54,584 bases of DNA from Saccoglossus kowalevskii (lineage: Eukaryota > Hemichordata > Enteropneusta > Harrimaniidae): the NCBI RefSeq assembly GCF_000003605.2, contig NW_003149765.1:314117-368700 (forward strand), given 5' to 3'. Every line of letters starts with the position of its first letter. Positions within the stretch are counted from its first letter, which is position 1. This document shows positions 25,927 through 38,100 of the stretch, one piece after another. Made by a program: the position numbers and the translations under genes. The notes under the pieces are model-generated. The model did no database searches and was not told where the DNA came from. It was given only the letters and a program-made list of their open reading frames with translations.

Positions 25927-26580
25927 TCAAACTTTGAGAAAATTAATATTTTTTTCCATATATTTCTTTATTTCTGGTTCTATACAATTCATTATATAAT
26001 AAGTTTCATCACCAATTTTACTTGTATTACAAAAATGACAGGTAAGATGATCATTTGATGTTATGTAACGACCTTTGGCAATTGGTAATAAATGTTGGGA
26101 AATTCTTATTTTTGTTATAGTGCCTCGTAATTTGTTATTTATAACTTCTGTTGAAATAGTTTTGAAACTTGTATAACTATTTATTTACGTTTACAATTTA
26201 TTCTTTATTTGGGAGTTGTCTTCTTTATTAAGTTTGTCCATCTATTCTTTGTTATTCGACTATTTTTTTTTAAATTACTTGTTTTGAATTAATATTTTCA
26301 GTATTCCGGATTTTGTTGCAATTAGGTGTAGATGAATGGTGTAAATATATTCTCATTCCCTGTTGCTGTAATTCAGTCTCATTTGCAAGCGCAACAATTA
26401 ATGATGTTGCACAATTACTTTTGCTATTACCCAGAATGCCTAAAAAACTTCTAATTATCTCCAGTTGTAGAGGGTAACGCCAGCCAGCCATATTGACATT
26501 TTTAATCACACAAAGGGAATTTATAAAAATATACCCTTTTTTGTTTTTAAGTGACATTACTGTATTATTAGTAATCATAT
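25927..26580 (-). mobile_element. Decayed non-LTR retrotransposon (LINE) 3' remnant
   Basis: A minus-strand frame ending at a TGA at 25927-25929 encodes TKIRISQHLLPIAKGRY, then LTCHFCNTSKIGDETYY and IMNC. This is the C-terminal pattern after the reverse transcriptase of many animal LINEs: a KxRxSxHxLPIxxGRY motif, a Cys-x2-Cys pair, then an acidic GDE segment and a final Cys. An upstream frame (26270-26578) with RSFLGILGNSKSN and ATSLIVALANE resembles the region just before it, with stops and a frame change in between. The copy is dead. The clade cannot be named from this fragment. Confidence 0.65.
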
Positions 26581-27512
26581 TTTCCGTACAGACACCACAT
26601 ACGGTGTCATTTTATGTGAAAAGCTATTCAGCCTATTGTTCATAATAATATTAAAACGGTATTTTAGTCAATCGATACTACTAAAATATTCTAGTGCTAT
26701 GCGTATCAAACATTTTCGCACATTTTAACATGCAGATTTAAATATACTTGGTACGTCGCCAGAATCAAAGAATATTTAACATACACTAAATTGAGGTTGA
26801 CTTTCAGTTAGTAATTCAACAAATGAAATCGTATGATGTTCGACTACTATTCCCATATTACATTTATGTATTCCACATCGACAACAAGTGCGCGTCTAGA
26901 AAAACGTGCACTGTTATCCCAACCCTTGTCACAGAACTTTACCGCCAATTTTCTCATGACCAGTTTCGTCTAATGCTAAACGAAAACGAAACGAAAAATA
27001 CAAAAACTTCTTCTCGCAAGACCACTCGTTCTCTTTGGTATTATCCTCGAATAACTTTTAATTGCTTATTTAATCGTATGCACAGTCTATGTACAACGTG
27101 TCGCCATTTCAAATCAACAGAATAGCGTCAATAGCGGTGGTCCCCAGTAAAGTGATGACAACGCCCGTTCGCAGATTGACATAAATAACGTGGAATACAT
27201 ATATATCATACCATCATTTTAAATGCCTAGATACTAGTACGTATTTTCGATTAGTTATTTGTTTTCAATTTTCAGGTCATGGTTAAACATCAAATATACC
27301 ACGTTCTTTTTTATTTAGATAGATATGGGTGAATCTGGTTGTGAATCCAACGTCGCTTTGAAACTATATCGAACAAGACGCGACGTGGCGATTTTGACAG
27401 TTGCGCAGACAAAGAAATACAAACTGAGTGGTTACTAAACTTTAATTAGTTATTTTGTTGGTGATTGAAAGGTATCGAATGAGTCGCCGGCGGTAATTAG
27501 TGCGAGTGGCGC

Positions 27513-27572
27513 CCAGACGTTTCGGCCGCGGGCATTTCGACCCCGGATGTTTCGGCCCGGACGTTCCGGCCA
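27513..27572. repeat. GC-rich degenerate tandem repeat (RTTTCGGCC-type)
   Basis: Four units of 13-18 bp (GACGTTTCGGCC, GCATTTCGACCCC, GATGTTTCGGCCC, GACGTTCCGGCC) in otherwise AT-rich spacer. Confidence 0.75.
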
Positions 27573-29106
27573 GATATAGTTCAATGGTAAGATGATCTTA
27601 GCCACAGAGTGACTGTATTAAGTATTTCTGTAAACATCTGAATGCGGATATCACGTAATAGACTAGGCATTAAATATTTCTGAAACCAAGTAAATATATA
27701 CAAGTAAAAAAACAATGGATATTTTAATGCCAAATGTGTTCCGTCTACTGGTAAAAAAATCGGGATTTCATTATAAAAGCGAATTTCAATATGTCGCCCT
27801 CTACATGTATGTCAACTGTGTGTAGCAATGCCAACGATATAAATGGATGTTTAAACACCAGTTACCTGTACCTGCCATACGTGCTCAGCAATCTTATTTT
27901 TTAAATTGCACAAAAAGCCAGTCAACATATGTGCATGACCGTACGTATAATGGTATATAGAAAGAGAGTGTCATTAATAAGTAAACAGACACTTAGTATT
28001 GTCGACTCCAAAGTCAGAAAGTGAAGTTCACACGGCACACTTTCAGTTAAATACACAAAAACAACGGCGTATCCTATTCTCGTTACGGTTCATATACACG
28101 TATTACGTTTCTAAGTGTGTACTTTTAATTGTGATTGCGTATATATTACATTACATTTTGCTGTCATTATAACGCGTAACTCCACGTTTGCGAGTGAGGT
28201 CTATAGACTCTACGTCATTTGGTCGTGACTTTGATCTGTATAGCTACCGTTTTTATTCGAAACAAGTTTAATTTACATCACACAGTTTCACAAAATGTCG
28301 AACGATTGGCAAGACGGGGATATGGGGGGGGGGCTACGTGTCACACCATGGCGAGTACATGATGCGATGTTTAGTTTATAATAAATATTGACACTTGGCA
28401 ACCAAGATGGCGCTTGGGCTTTTGTATACGTTCACCTTTTCTTTACACTATTATTATGCAAATCACCAACACCATTATTCCAACTCAGGCTCTCACAGTG
28501 GCGATAGAGTTTATAACTCTCGCAGTGGAGACGTTCATTGACGATAGACGGTAGGATAAGTTTAGTTGTTTATTTCTAGACCTTAGAAAACGCGTATAAC
28601 ATAACATAGCTACGGCGACTCCAACACACTCGAGGCATACGTATAAGAAGGCGAGACAACACTTAGATACCCTCTCTTTCACGTAACGTTCGATTAATAC
28701 TGCACTGAATATACTGGCTGCATTTTTTTATTAGTTCCAGAAAATATATAGAAGATGTAACTTAATCAAGTATCACAGATCTTGTTATTAAATTACATAA
28801 TAGCCGCGTTCCGTATCATCGTATACGTAATTGCTAAACTGGGGGGGGGGGGGTTGTATTACCTGTATTGGGTATACGTCTGGGCAAGGGTCACCACTCT
28901 TTTTCACTCTCTTGTCAGTCTACGATTGTGATGAATACGAGTTGAAGGGAACACAATGCGGCGCTCGTAAACAACAAAATGCTTCCACATTGCAACTAAC
29001 AAAGACACATTGGCCTCAGGTGATAACACCATATTTTCAGCTGCCTTAGCCCGATCCCTGTCAAATCCCTATCAAATGATCATTGGTAGCGTAGTCATCG
29101 ATACGC

Positions 29107-29130
29107 CGATCGGTATATATGTACCGATCG
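29107..29130. repeat. Short inverted repeat
   Basis: Arms CGATCGGTA and TACCGATCG surround a six-base TATATG loop. It lies about 440 bp upstream of the gene C start. No function is inferred. Confidence 0.6.
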
Positions 29131-29286
29131 CGTGTACATCCAACACGGGGAAAGCTGGGCTAAGGGCCGTGTGTCCTTGGATGATATCTGTAGATTGAAG
29201 TATTGAAGTGCTTTTACGTTTTGTATATTTTTATATCTACCTTTTTTCTGAAAAAAATAATAATAAATTAATTAAATTAATAAACA

Positions 29287-29396
<110 letters not shown>

Positions 29397-29451
29397 AAAA
29401 TAATAAATAAATTAATTAATCACAAGGAACTTCAAACATATCTACTCTCAC

Positions 29452-29571
29452 ATAAACATATTGTTACATGCTTATTTATAAATGTCTTGTTTCCAGCAAG
29501 AAATCAATTCACTCGATTTCACCTATTCCTATTTTTCAGTGTCTACACGGCAATATTACCCAAATCACAGG
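29452..29571 (+). promoter_or_regulatory. 5' flank of gene C conserved with gene B
   Basis: Matches 16490-16605 upstream of gene B. It probably holds the 5' UTR or proximal promoter of the duplicated pair. An in-frame upstream ATG at 29482 would add 30 residues. Confidence 0.4.
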
Positions 29572-32500
29572 ATGACAGACCCTAGTAGTATTTTTCCATT
29601 GTCGACGCGAGAATGGGATTATGTTGCCGGCCGTCAACACGCCCCAGGACTGTGCGTCAAAGAACATGAATTATTGCGAGCAGTGGAGTCAGGCGATATT
29701 GTCAAAGCAAAAGCCTTGTTAGAGGTATATTACATACAATGAACAACAGTAGATTATATTTATAGGGCGGTAGTCATCGCGCCGTGCATGTGCGACATTT
29801 GTGTTGATAAACATTGATTTTTCCCATAATCCAATGCGCTTTCCTAATGAAATCACAAGTACGAGTTTTGCTCTGGTCGCCATTTGCACCAATTACAGGC
29901 TTATACATTTACTATATTATCTCTTCATAGAGTGGTGACGTAAACGCTAACTGTATTGGCAAACGAAGAAATCAGCCAATAAGAGCACTTCAGCTAGCTG
30001 CTGAGAAGAACGATTTTCACATGATTAAATTATTGCTGAACTATGGCGCCAAACCGCTTCCAAAGCCATTGCCGTGTCTGAGTCAGTAACATTTATTATT
30101 CGTGAGCACTTGTAATAAATGTGGTATAAATATATAACAAATAAGTAATTAGTTTATTGTTGTTATGTTGGCAAGTAACTACTAAAACAGGAAATTTGCT
30201 ACCTAAATTGTCGTCCCACCTATATACCGAAAATCAGACATAATATGTATTACGTACATGGTTGATTATATTCACAGAACCTGGGAATATATTAGAAGAT
30301 GACATGAGGTACGGTTTGTACAATGCCATTTGTTCCCCGGCATATCTAAGTCTGGTAAATGACGACCCTATTATGGCGGCTAACGAAGTAAACCATGAAT
30401 TGTACAAAGTATCAATTTCAAAAGGCATTGTAGAAACCTCGAAGGTAAGTAATTAATCAATCCGATCACACGCGCGGAGAAACTGGGAGGGTCGTCTGGT
30501 ATTAACCACAGTCACCCAATTGTACCTGATAATAAATCTATCATAACAATCAAGCCCTTAGAATCAGTGCGTGCACGTGTTCCAATCAGTTCCAATTTTG
30601 AATAAGCCTGTATGATTGTTTTGTTATATTGTGTTACACACTGGAAACAAATATTACGTATTCATATACGTAAACACAAAGTTTTTAGCATGGCAGATTG
30701 ACCCAACGAGTTTATACGTTATCTATCGATCATTAGCATACAATAGTGTTGCAACATAACATACATTAACAATAGTGGCTCCATTAATTTTCGTGTAAGT
30801 TTTTTTTTTTGAAGTGGCATTATTAATATTTCAATTGATTATTGCTAATAAAATGAAAATGAAACGACAAAATGTATAAATGTATAATGGAACCATTTGT
30901 AAGCACGACGTCAAATTTTATTTTTGATTTTTTAGGATAAGTACGTTAAACTTTGGCGACAAGTTCGCGCATACAGCTTGGATATACTGACATGTTGCGA
31001 CTCCACGCAGGAGGCTCGTACTCTACTTTTGGGAAGAGGAATGGAACATGCTGTCAACGATTACACTGTCAGAGGCAAAGTATTGATGAGTGCACTTGAA
31101 AACCACAACAAACAGGTGAAGATTATTGTATTTTAAAGACGGACCAATTATTAGCGACGTGGAAGCTGTTGTTAATGTGTATTAATTATTTATATGGGCA
31201 TTGTTTTAGCTAGGTGACACAACACTTGGAACATGTTTGATGGGTCAATTGTCGAAATGCCTTATGTTACCTTGTTAGATTTCAAGATCAAAGGCGATGT
31301 CACTAAGCAAGTTGACGGCTATAACCATAAGCCCTAACTTAATGAGGAAACCTATGAATGGACGGGGGAAGAGGGTAAATCGGTGAATAAATTAGTGTTT
31401 AAATACGTAAAATTGCATCATAATTATATGATAGATGGACAATTTTAGCTAGGTGCTAGCGTCACGTCACCCAAACATATTCAAATATATATTTGATTCA
31501 GTTTTAATAACTCGTGCGTTTTTTTTTTGTTTTTTTTTTGCAGTTCATATCACACTACAAGTGTCAAAATATAGTCCATAAAATATGGTACCGTGGTCAG
31601 CCAGAATGGTATTTTCGTAACGGTTTAAAATGGACAATCCTATACTACGCGCACACGGTCATGGTCTATGTAGTCTTCCTTCCTATTCTGCTGCTTATTT
31701 ACACTATTCTCCCATGCTCCCCTGTATCACGAATTGTAGATACGCCAAAGAGCAAGTTTATGTCACAAATGATGTCGTATCTACTGTTTCTTATCCTAAT
31801 TCTTATCCTCAATGTACTATTGGACAACGATCCAAACACTACATTGACGACGTCTTACCTTGCATTCTTGATCTTCATTCTGATATACGTCATCGCCATG
31901 ATATGGGGTGAAATTACTCAAATTATTATTTTAGGGATGAAAACATATTGTCGTGATTACTGGAACTACCTCGATTGGGGGATTCTGTTGTCATTTCTGT
32001 TCGATATTATGCTACGATTGTTGGATAATTCCAACGCCATAACGATTAGTATTCAGCTACAAACCTTCTGGGTCACGTGGACAGCCATGGCCCTCACTAC
32101 CGCCTGTATTCGATTCATGGATAATTTCTACCTGTCCTCTTATCTTGGGTCACTCATGTTGTTGTTCGCCGCCATGGGTGACGACGTACTCAAGTTCCTT
32201 GTCATCTTCGCATTTGCAGTTATGTCGTTCTCTTTTGGATTTTACTACCTTTTTGAGGGGATTCCCAAGAACAATTTCAACAAGTGAGTATACAATATAT
32301 TGTACCGGAAACTAATCTAAGTATAAGCGTATGACGTATATAACAGGAAAGTTGTATTTCTGCCATTTCGTGGACATATAGTAGAAAATGACTTTGTGGG
32401 GTATTTTATTTCTTATCTGGCTAATACTAAAACTTGGTTCGTTTACAGAAAACAGTAGCTCATATGATCGTATTGAATACATCACTATGGCTTAGAAGTG

Positions 32501-35500
32501 AAAATAATATTAAGGAGACACAATATTTTGAATATGTTTAAAATGGTCAATCATCGGCATGCATCATTTAGATTTTAATATCAAAATCAATGTCACAGAG
32601 TCACTAAATATGTTGACGGCCATAGCTAACAATAAATATAACCATAAGCCCAACTTAATAGGTACACAAATGAATGAAAGGGGAAGATGCTGAATCGGTG
32701 AATAAATTAGTGTTTAAATACGTATAATTAATTAATTATTGCCTCATTTGATAGATGGGCAATTTTAGCTAGCGCCACGTCACCCAAATATGTTTACAAA
32801 CCGTAAGCAAGCCGTGGCTCTGATTGGATATCGACAACGAGTGCCGTCTAGTTTTATTATCATTCTTATTCTCGGACATTTGCCTGCATTATAAATGTAA
32901 ATTCGGGAGATAACACTAACCTCTAAGATCAAAATTATGTGCTAACTGAACTGGATTAAGAGAGGCTTATTATTTTCATTATCTGTATAAGGCATGCAAC
33001 TAGTTGTAAATATGAATAAAACCAAGTAGATGAGAAACCCAAGCATAAATGTATGTGGCACTTTGTAAATTGAGAAAACACAATCAGATTACTTAACAAA
33101 ATATAAATATTTGGGGGGATTTATTTTCTCATTATAAATATCGAGTACTATGGGTAGTATTTGTTTGTTCCACGTTATTATACATTTTTTTATTATTTAT
33201 CCGTAGAAATAGTCGATAAATGTCATTTCATAATTGCTAGTATTGTTTCTTTGTAAAAATCCGGTGCAAAATATATTCAACCTAATATGGCCTACACACA
33301 TTCAACAAGAATATATTGTGACATCCTCTTGTCAAGTAATAAAAATATTGTCACCTGTAATGTTGTAATGTTAACTTTTCATTTCAAAATAAATATATAA
33401 AATAATCTCTAATGTGTTTTTTTCTTTCTATATTTCATAGACTTAATTCTTCAGTTACGGCCCTAATTTCCACTATATTTGGCGGAGACATATCCGGTGA
33501 CCTGAAAGTGAGTGGCATCGTTTACAACGTGTCATCAGAAATTCACGATGTCTCGGGTACTTACCAAGCAGTGGGGTATATACTATACACATTTTTTGGT
33601 ACATTCGTCATGCTGATTCTCGTCAATATATGTATTGCTATGATGTCCGACACATATGCCAGACTCAAAGTAAGTGTAATTCTGATATGATTGATCGTTA
33701 GGTATAACAGTGCAACTGTGAACTAACATATGAATTTTGCCGACGAGCTGTGTATGATATATTGCCCATTATCAATTTACATTCCGTTAACTATGTAAGA
33801 ATTGGTGTGCATTGACCCTTTTTGATAAAGCGTTACATCTGAGTAACAACAACAAAATTTAGCTCAATTCCTTATTTGTTATTCTTAACTGGGGCTTGCT
33901 GTGGTCTGATTTTGTATATTGATTTGCAAGCAATAGAAAAACTTTCCGATACAACTCGTGCCTTTTTAGTTTTTTTTTTTTACTTGTTATCTGTAGTATT
34001 TGTGTGTGAAACTCCGGAAAATTAATACTAATTGAATTGGTGACATATACTTACTCAAAATCGCATTATATCTCCATGGAAAGAACAAATTCTGTTCAGT
34101 GTTTTAGACGCTGGGTGATCTCGCATCTACGACACTTAAGACATATCGCATCATTCAAAACTACACTGTACCGAGTAAACATGTTAAATTGTAGGAACAT
34201 ATCGATTGTGAATGGAAGTTCAGAAGAACAAGCATGTGGATGAATTACGTCAACGCTTCTGTTCTACCAGCTCCATATAACATCATACCGTCATTTGCTT
34301 GCTGTAAGTACTTATGTCCCGAAAAATGTAGATGTTTCAATTCACGGAAGATAGTACAGGAGGATTTTGAGGTGAGTTTTAATACCGAGACTGATGCACA
34401 TAGTCAACACATTTGTTTGAATGGATTGTTTGATACATCGATTTTGGGATTGTATTTCACTTTCAACCCTGTGAACTGTATTCACAAATACATTCTATAA
34501 TAACACCGAAGATAGTCTATGTTCCTTGATATTACACCAATATATTGATTTCTCTCAGGAATATGTTAAATTAAATTGTATACGTTTGCACAAATGAGAA
34601 ATTGAACATTTTCAAATTTTAAAAACTAAATCTTCTGATGAATTCGCATCGAATTGTCTTAAAATTGTGCGAATCTTATTCGATCTGTAAGTACTTGAAT
34701 GAAAACGAAATATTTAATTGTACTATATCCTTTAAACCCATGATCAGCGATGTATTGTGTTTTACAACACGTATTATGCGGGTGATGCGCACAGTTTATG
34801 ATCAGTTTTAAGTATTTCTTCAATGAAGTATCACCCTATCCTCTTCGACATGCTGCAAAAAATGACTATTTGCCAACCACGGTATTAAATCAATACATGG
34901 CAAATACTCAACTCTGCGTTTGAAAATCGCTACTGATTGCAATATGAAAAAACCCTATCATTTTTTTCAGCATAATGATGCGTCCATGAAAGAACTCCAT
35001 CTTGTAAGTTTTTGTTTTATCCAAATTCGAATAGTGAAATATATGTACTTGATAAATGTTTGTGAACACTCTATATATAACACAATCTAGTTCCAACTAC
35101 GTATACTCTAGCTTCAACATTCGTTTTTAAATTACGGTTTAGGCTATTTACTAACTTAAATGTGATTTTTTCCGACCTGGCCTACAACGTATGAAATAGT
35201 GATACCTGATATTGCAGTATTGAGGCCGTCGGACAGTGATGTCACATGGTGCTGCTGTGACAATATTTTTTGCACGTTATTTATAACAGAGACACATAAA
35301 TGTATATTTAATATAACACAACGAACAATGCCTTTATTTTATCTCCTGGTGTGAACTACTGGTTCTTGCAAACCAGTCACTGTGCATGCGCACAACGTAA
35401 AACATGTGCCTACTATGATGTACTCTTGCAGCTATCACTGTGCTTCATGTATTGTCACAGTCATGTATTGATTGTTGGATATATTTTACCAGGTGAACAT

Positions 35501-36659
35501 TGCCGCCAACAAAAGGGATAGCGATATGACATGTGATGTGAACTTGTCCTATGACGAGGTGAGTAAAAATGTACACTTTTCTGGCTGCATTAGTTTTTGG
35601 GTCATTGCGTTACATTACACCGCATCGCACTATACCGCACTATACGTCTCTGCACTGCGCCACACTACACTATACCGCCCTGCACCGCACTATACTGCTC
35701 TGCACTGCGCCACACTACACAACACCGCCCTGCACCGCACTATACGGCTCTGCACTGCGCCACACTACACTACACTCCGCCGAAACGCAGTGTAACGCAA
35801 CACAACGCAATATAGTACTCAGATGGTGAATTGTCCGAGTTACGGAGATGAAAAAATCAAGTTGCAAACAAATTGTTTTATAGAAACCACTCCCACTATC
35901 GCACAGCGTCGACCAATTGAGTGCTGTGTTAACAATTTCCCGAGTTACGGGCACCATGTAATTTGTTGTTTAAGTCCACGGAAAGTAATACAAATTAGGG
36001 AGTTAGGAAATTGTTGTTGTTTTGATATTTATATATAACGCAATCAAATTTTGACCACGTAATGAGCTTGTTTGTTTCAACTTTTGGTTCCAGTCGCTGA
36101 ACGTTTGTGAAGCTTAAACAACAAAAATTATCTGGGTTGTCCGAAACTCGATGTTCGGTTAACATTTAATTGAACATCGAGTATAATTTGGGCTTGATTT
36201 TGCAAAAGTATGGCTCCAAATATATGGGCGTGATTATTTTTGTCATTCGACGTTTTTGTAACTCGACAATCGCAACCCGAATAACCTTTAATATAGCTTT
36301 AGCATTTCGCTAAATTTCATTATTATTTTGCACAAATATTATGATACTGTGATAAATAATCGAAAAATATTTCTGCAATATCGAAAGATCACAACGTTTC
36401 ATGCAAACCTGTTGATTACGTTTATCGGTCTACAGCTTCTAACAGTATTCTAAATGTCTTGCAGCTTCTCAATGTATTGTTTAATCGTTATCTGATCATG
36501 AAAGGCATCGTGGATGAAGAGACGCTGATGAAGTCTAGACCGACAACAGGGCCAGAGGACAATGAATATGGGGTTAGTGGACGGGAGGGCGATACATTGG
36601 GCACTGGCGCGGCTGGTGATTATGGTGTTGGCGACAGTGATCATGGGGAATCTCTGTAA
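29572..36659 (+). CDS. TRPC-like cation channel, compact form (gene C), complete, nine exons
   Basis: Exons: 29572-29724, 29931-30081, 30278-30444, 30936-31115, 31544-32283, 33441-33669, 34195-34371, 35493-35558 and 36465-36659, giving 685 aa with all GT-AG introns. The start ATG gives MTDPSSI and matches the MTDPSNI start of gene B. An ankyrin remnant (about 32-100) is followed by the Trp_II linker with SPAYLSL and NDDPI motifs, then S1-S5 in exon 5, pore helix TALISTIFG (470-478), S6 with NICIAMMSDTYARL, and TRP box EWKFRR from 546 followed by LPAPYNIIPS. Glu340, Gln343, Asn358 and Asp361 keep the TRPC4/5 calcium site with exact spacing. The C-terminus (LFNRYLIMKGIVDEE, then a Gly-rich tail) is short and lacks a CIRB or coiled-coil region. 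It should form a Ca-permeable channel at the plasma membrane. Cofactors and gating are unknown. An AATAAA lies near 37257. Confidence 0.9.
31229..31480. repeat. Direct repeat, left copy, intron 4 of gene C
   Basis: About 250 bp that recurs at 32529-32795 in intron 5. The two share AACCATAAGCCC, then ATCGGTGAATAAATTAGTGT, then TTAAATACGTA, then AATTTTAGCTAG and CACGTCACCCAAA. The two copies flank exon 5. Confidence 0.75.
32529..32795. repeat. Direct repeat, right copy, intron 5 of gene C
   Basis: Partner of 31229-31480, in the same orientation and diverged by indels. Exon 5 (31544-32283), which encodes S1-S5, lies between the copies. Confidence 0.75.
35617..35815. repeat. Minisatellite, about 50-bp unit, about three to four copies, intron 8 of gene C
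   Basis: Units contain CCGCCCTGCACCGCACTATA followed by a variable CTGCTCTGCACTGCGCCACAC segment broken by small changes. They create open frames in all three plus frames with no codon-like pattern. Confidence 0.85.
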
Positions 36660-38100
36660 CACATAATTCAGTTAACAAGTGAGGTCTGATTCAATCGTTA
36701 CTATACTGCAGACGCTTGTGTGTGACTACCACCGGGTAATCAGTCGGTGCACTTGTAAGCAGGAAATGTACGTCAAAGACTGGCATTGACAGCCACCTAA
36801 AAACTCACTAATTGGTTGGGAAGAACATTAACTTTCGTTGTGACATATTGCCACCGTGAACGATTAGCTGTAGATTTAGACACTGAATCTTCATAATCCA
36901 ATTGATTAGCTGTAATGATTAACACGGAAATGTGGAGTGGGCGTGTGCGTATGTGGATTTCTGATCAATATGTTTACTTTTGATAAAATCGGCACGGGTT
37001 AGTAACTTCAGGATCTTTCCATGTTGTTAATACAATAACAAATCAGGCTAGGTAATTGTTATTGGTATTTTAAGGTTGGGCGTGGTTATTTATTTTTTGT
37101 AAATTATGTGTAATTGCTTTAAAGCTATTAAAATGAAATATAAACTTTTAAGCAAGTAAGGTTTCGTGTAAATATAATACATAACTATTATGTAATATGA
37201 AATACAATCTGTTAGAAATGTTCTGTATTCAAGCTATGGTAGCATACAACTGCATAATAAATAAATAAATTGTAAATCATTCGCCTGCAGGGCAAATATT
37301 GTTCACGCACAGTCATGGACTTCTACTCAGACTCTACCATGAGATAAATTAAGAGTATTCGTAAATTATGCAGGTATTATGCACGACTTGTGCATCTTGT
37401 GTACATTCATAGCAATATTAATTAAAAAAGCCAACGACACTGTACTAGTTGGTGAAGACCGAATATAATAAAACAGTTGTGACAGACTGAACATAACTTT
37501 TCCTTAAATTGCAATCGCGAACGAGGAGGTTAACGAGGAGGTTAAAACACCGGGGAAAAAAAACTGCGATTGTTTCAAACAGCTCATAAACAAGTTGACA
37601 TATTTAAATATATGTTTGTAACAACGAGTCAGATTGGGCCACCACAACCGTAACTTTGCTATGTCTTCCAATCAGATACGATTTCAAACAATATATAGAG
37701 AGACATCCGTTCATTCTTTTGTGAATAGATTTACCGAGCGGGCTCGTGGATAAACGGGTACGAAACCATAAAGAAACCCATTGCGTGCCGCTGAGGGCGC
37801 ATGCTAGGGAAAGTCATTTGTTTTTGTTTTCGCGTTCATTTCATGAAAAACAATTTTGGCTATTTTCAGGGACTTTTAATTTTTTTTCTATTTAACGAAT
37901 ACAAATTCCAAGGACATTAACATTTGTAAGCAAGTTTAACGTGCTGTATATATCGCATACATATGGGACCTATATGACGACTGTATATTCGCAACGCATC
38001 CTATGCGAAATAGATTCCATGCCATGCAAACAACGCTTGTAAAATATATTATTTGTGAGATAAATAAGAGAATGTAAATTTTATAAAAAGAATTGGATAT
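36660..38100. other. Spacer between the convergent genes C and D
   Basis: This 1.44-kb AT-rich region lies between two facing 3' ends. AATAAATAAATAAA near 37257 may serve gene C. TTTATT near 37090 could serve gene D on the other strand, which would make the 3' UTRs overlap. No gene is seen. Confidence 0.45.

Noticed and set aside
26809-26898. Similarity to 22230-22310 and 32830-32855 (AGTTAGTAATTC and a CGACAACRAGTGC-type word)
   Set aside because: It is probably a diverged interspersed repeat, but the matches are short and the boundaries unclear.
35472-35829. Three overlapping plus-strand frames
   Set aside because: They cover exon 8 of gene C and then a 50-bp minisatellite. Only 35493-35558 is coding.
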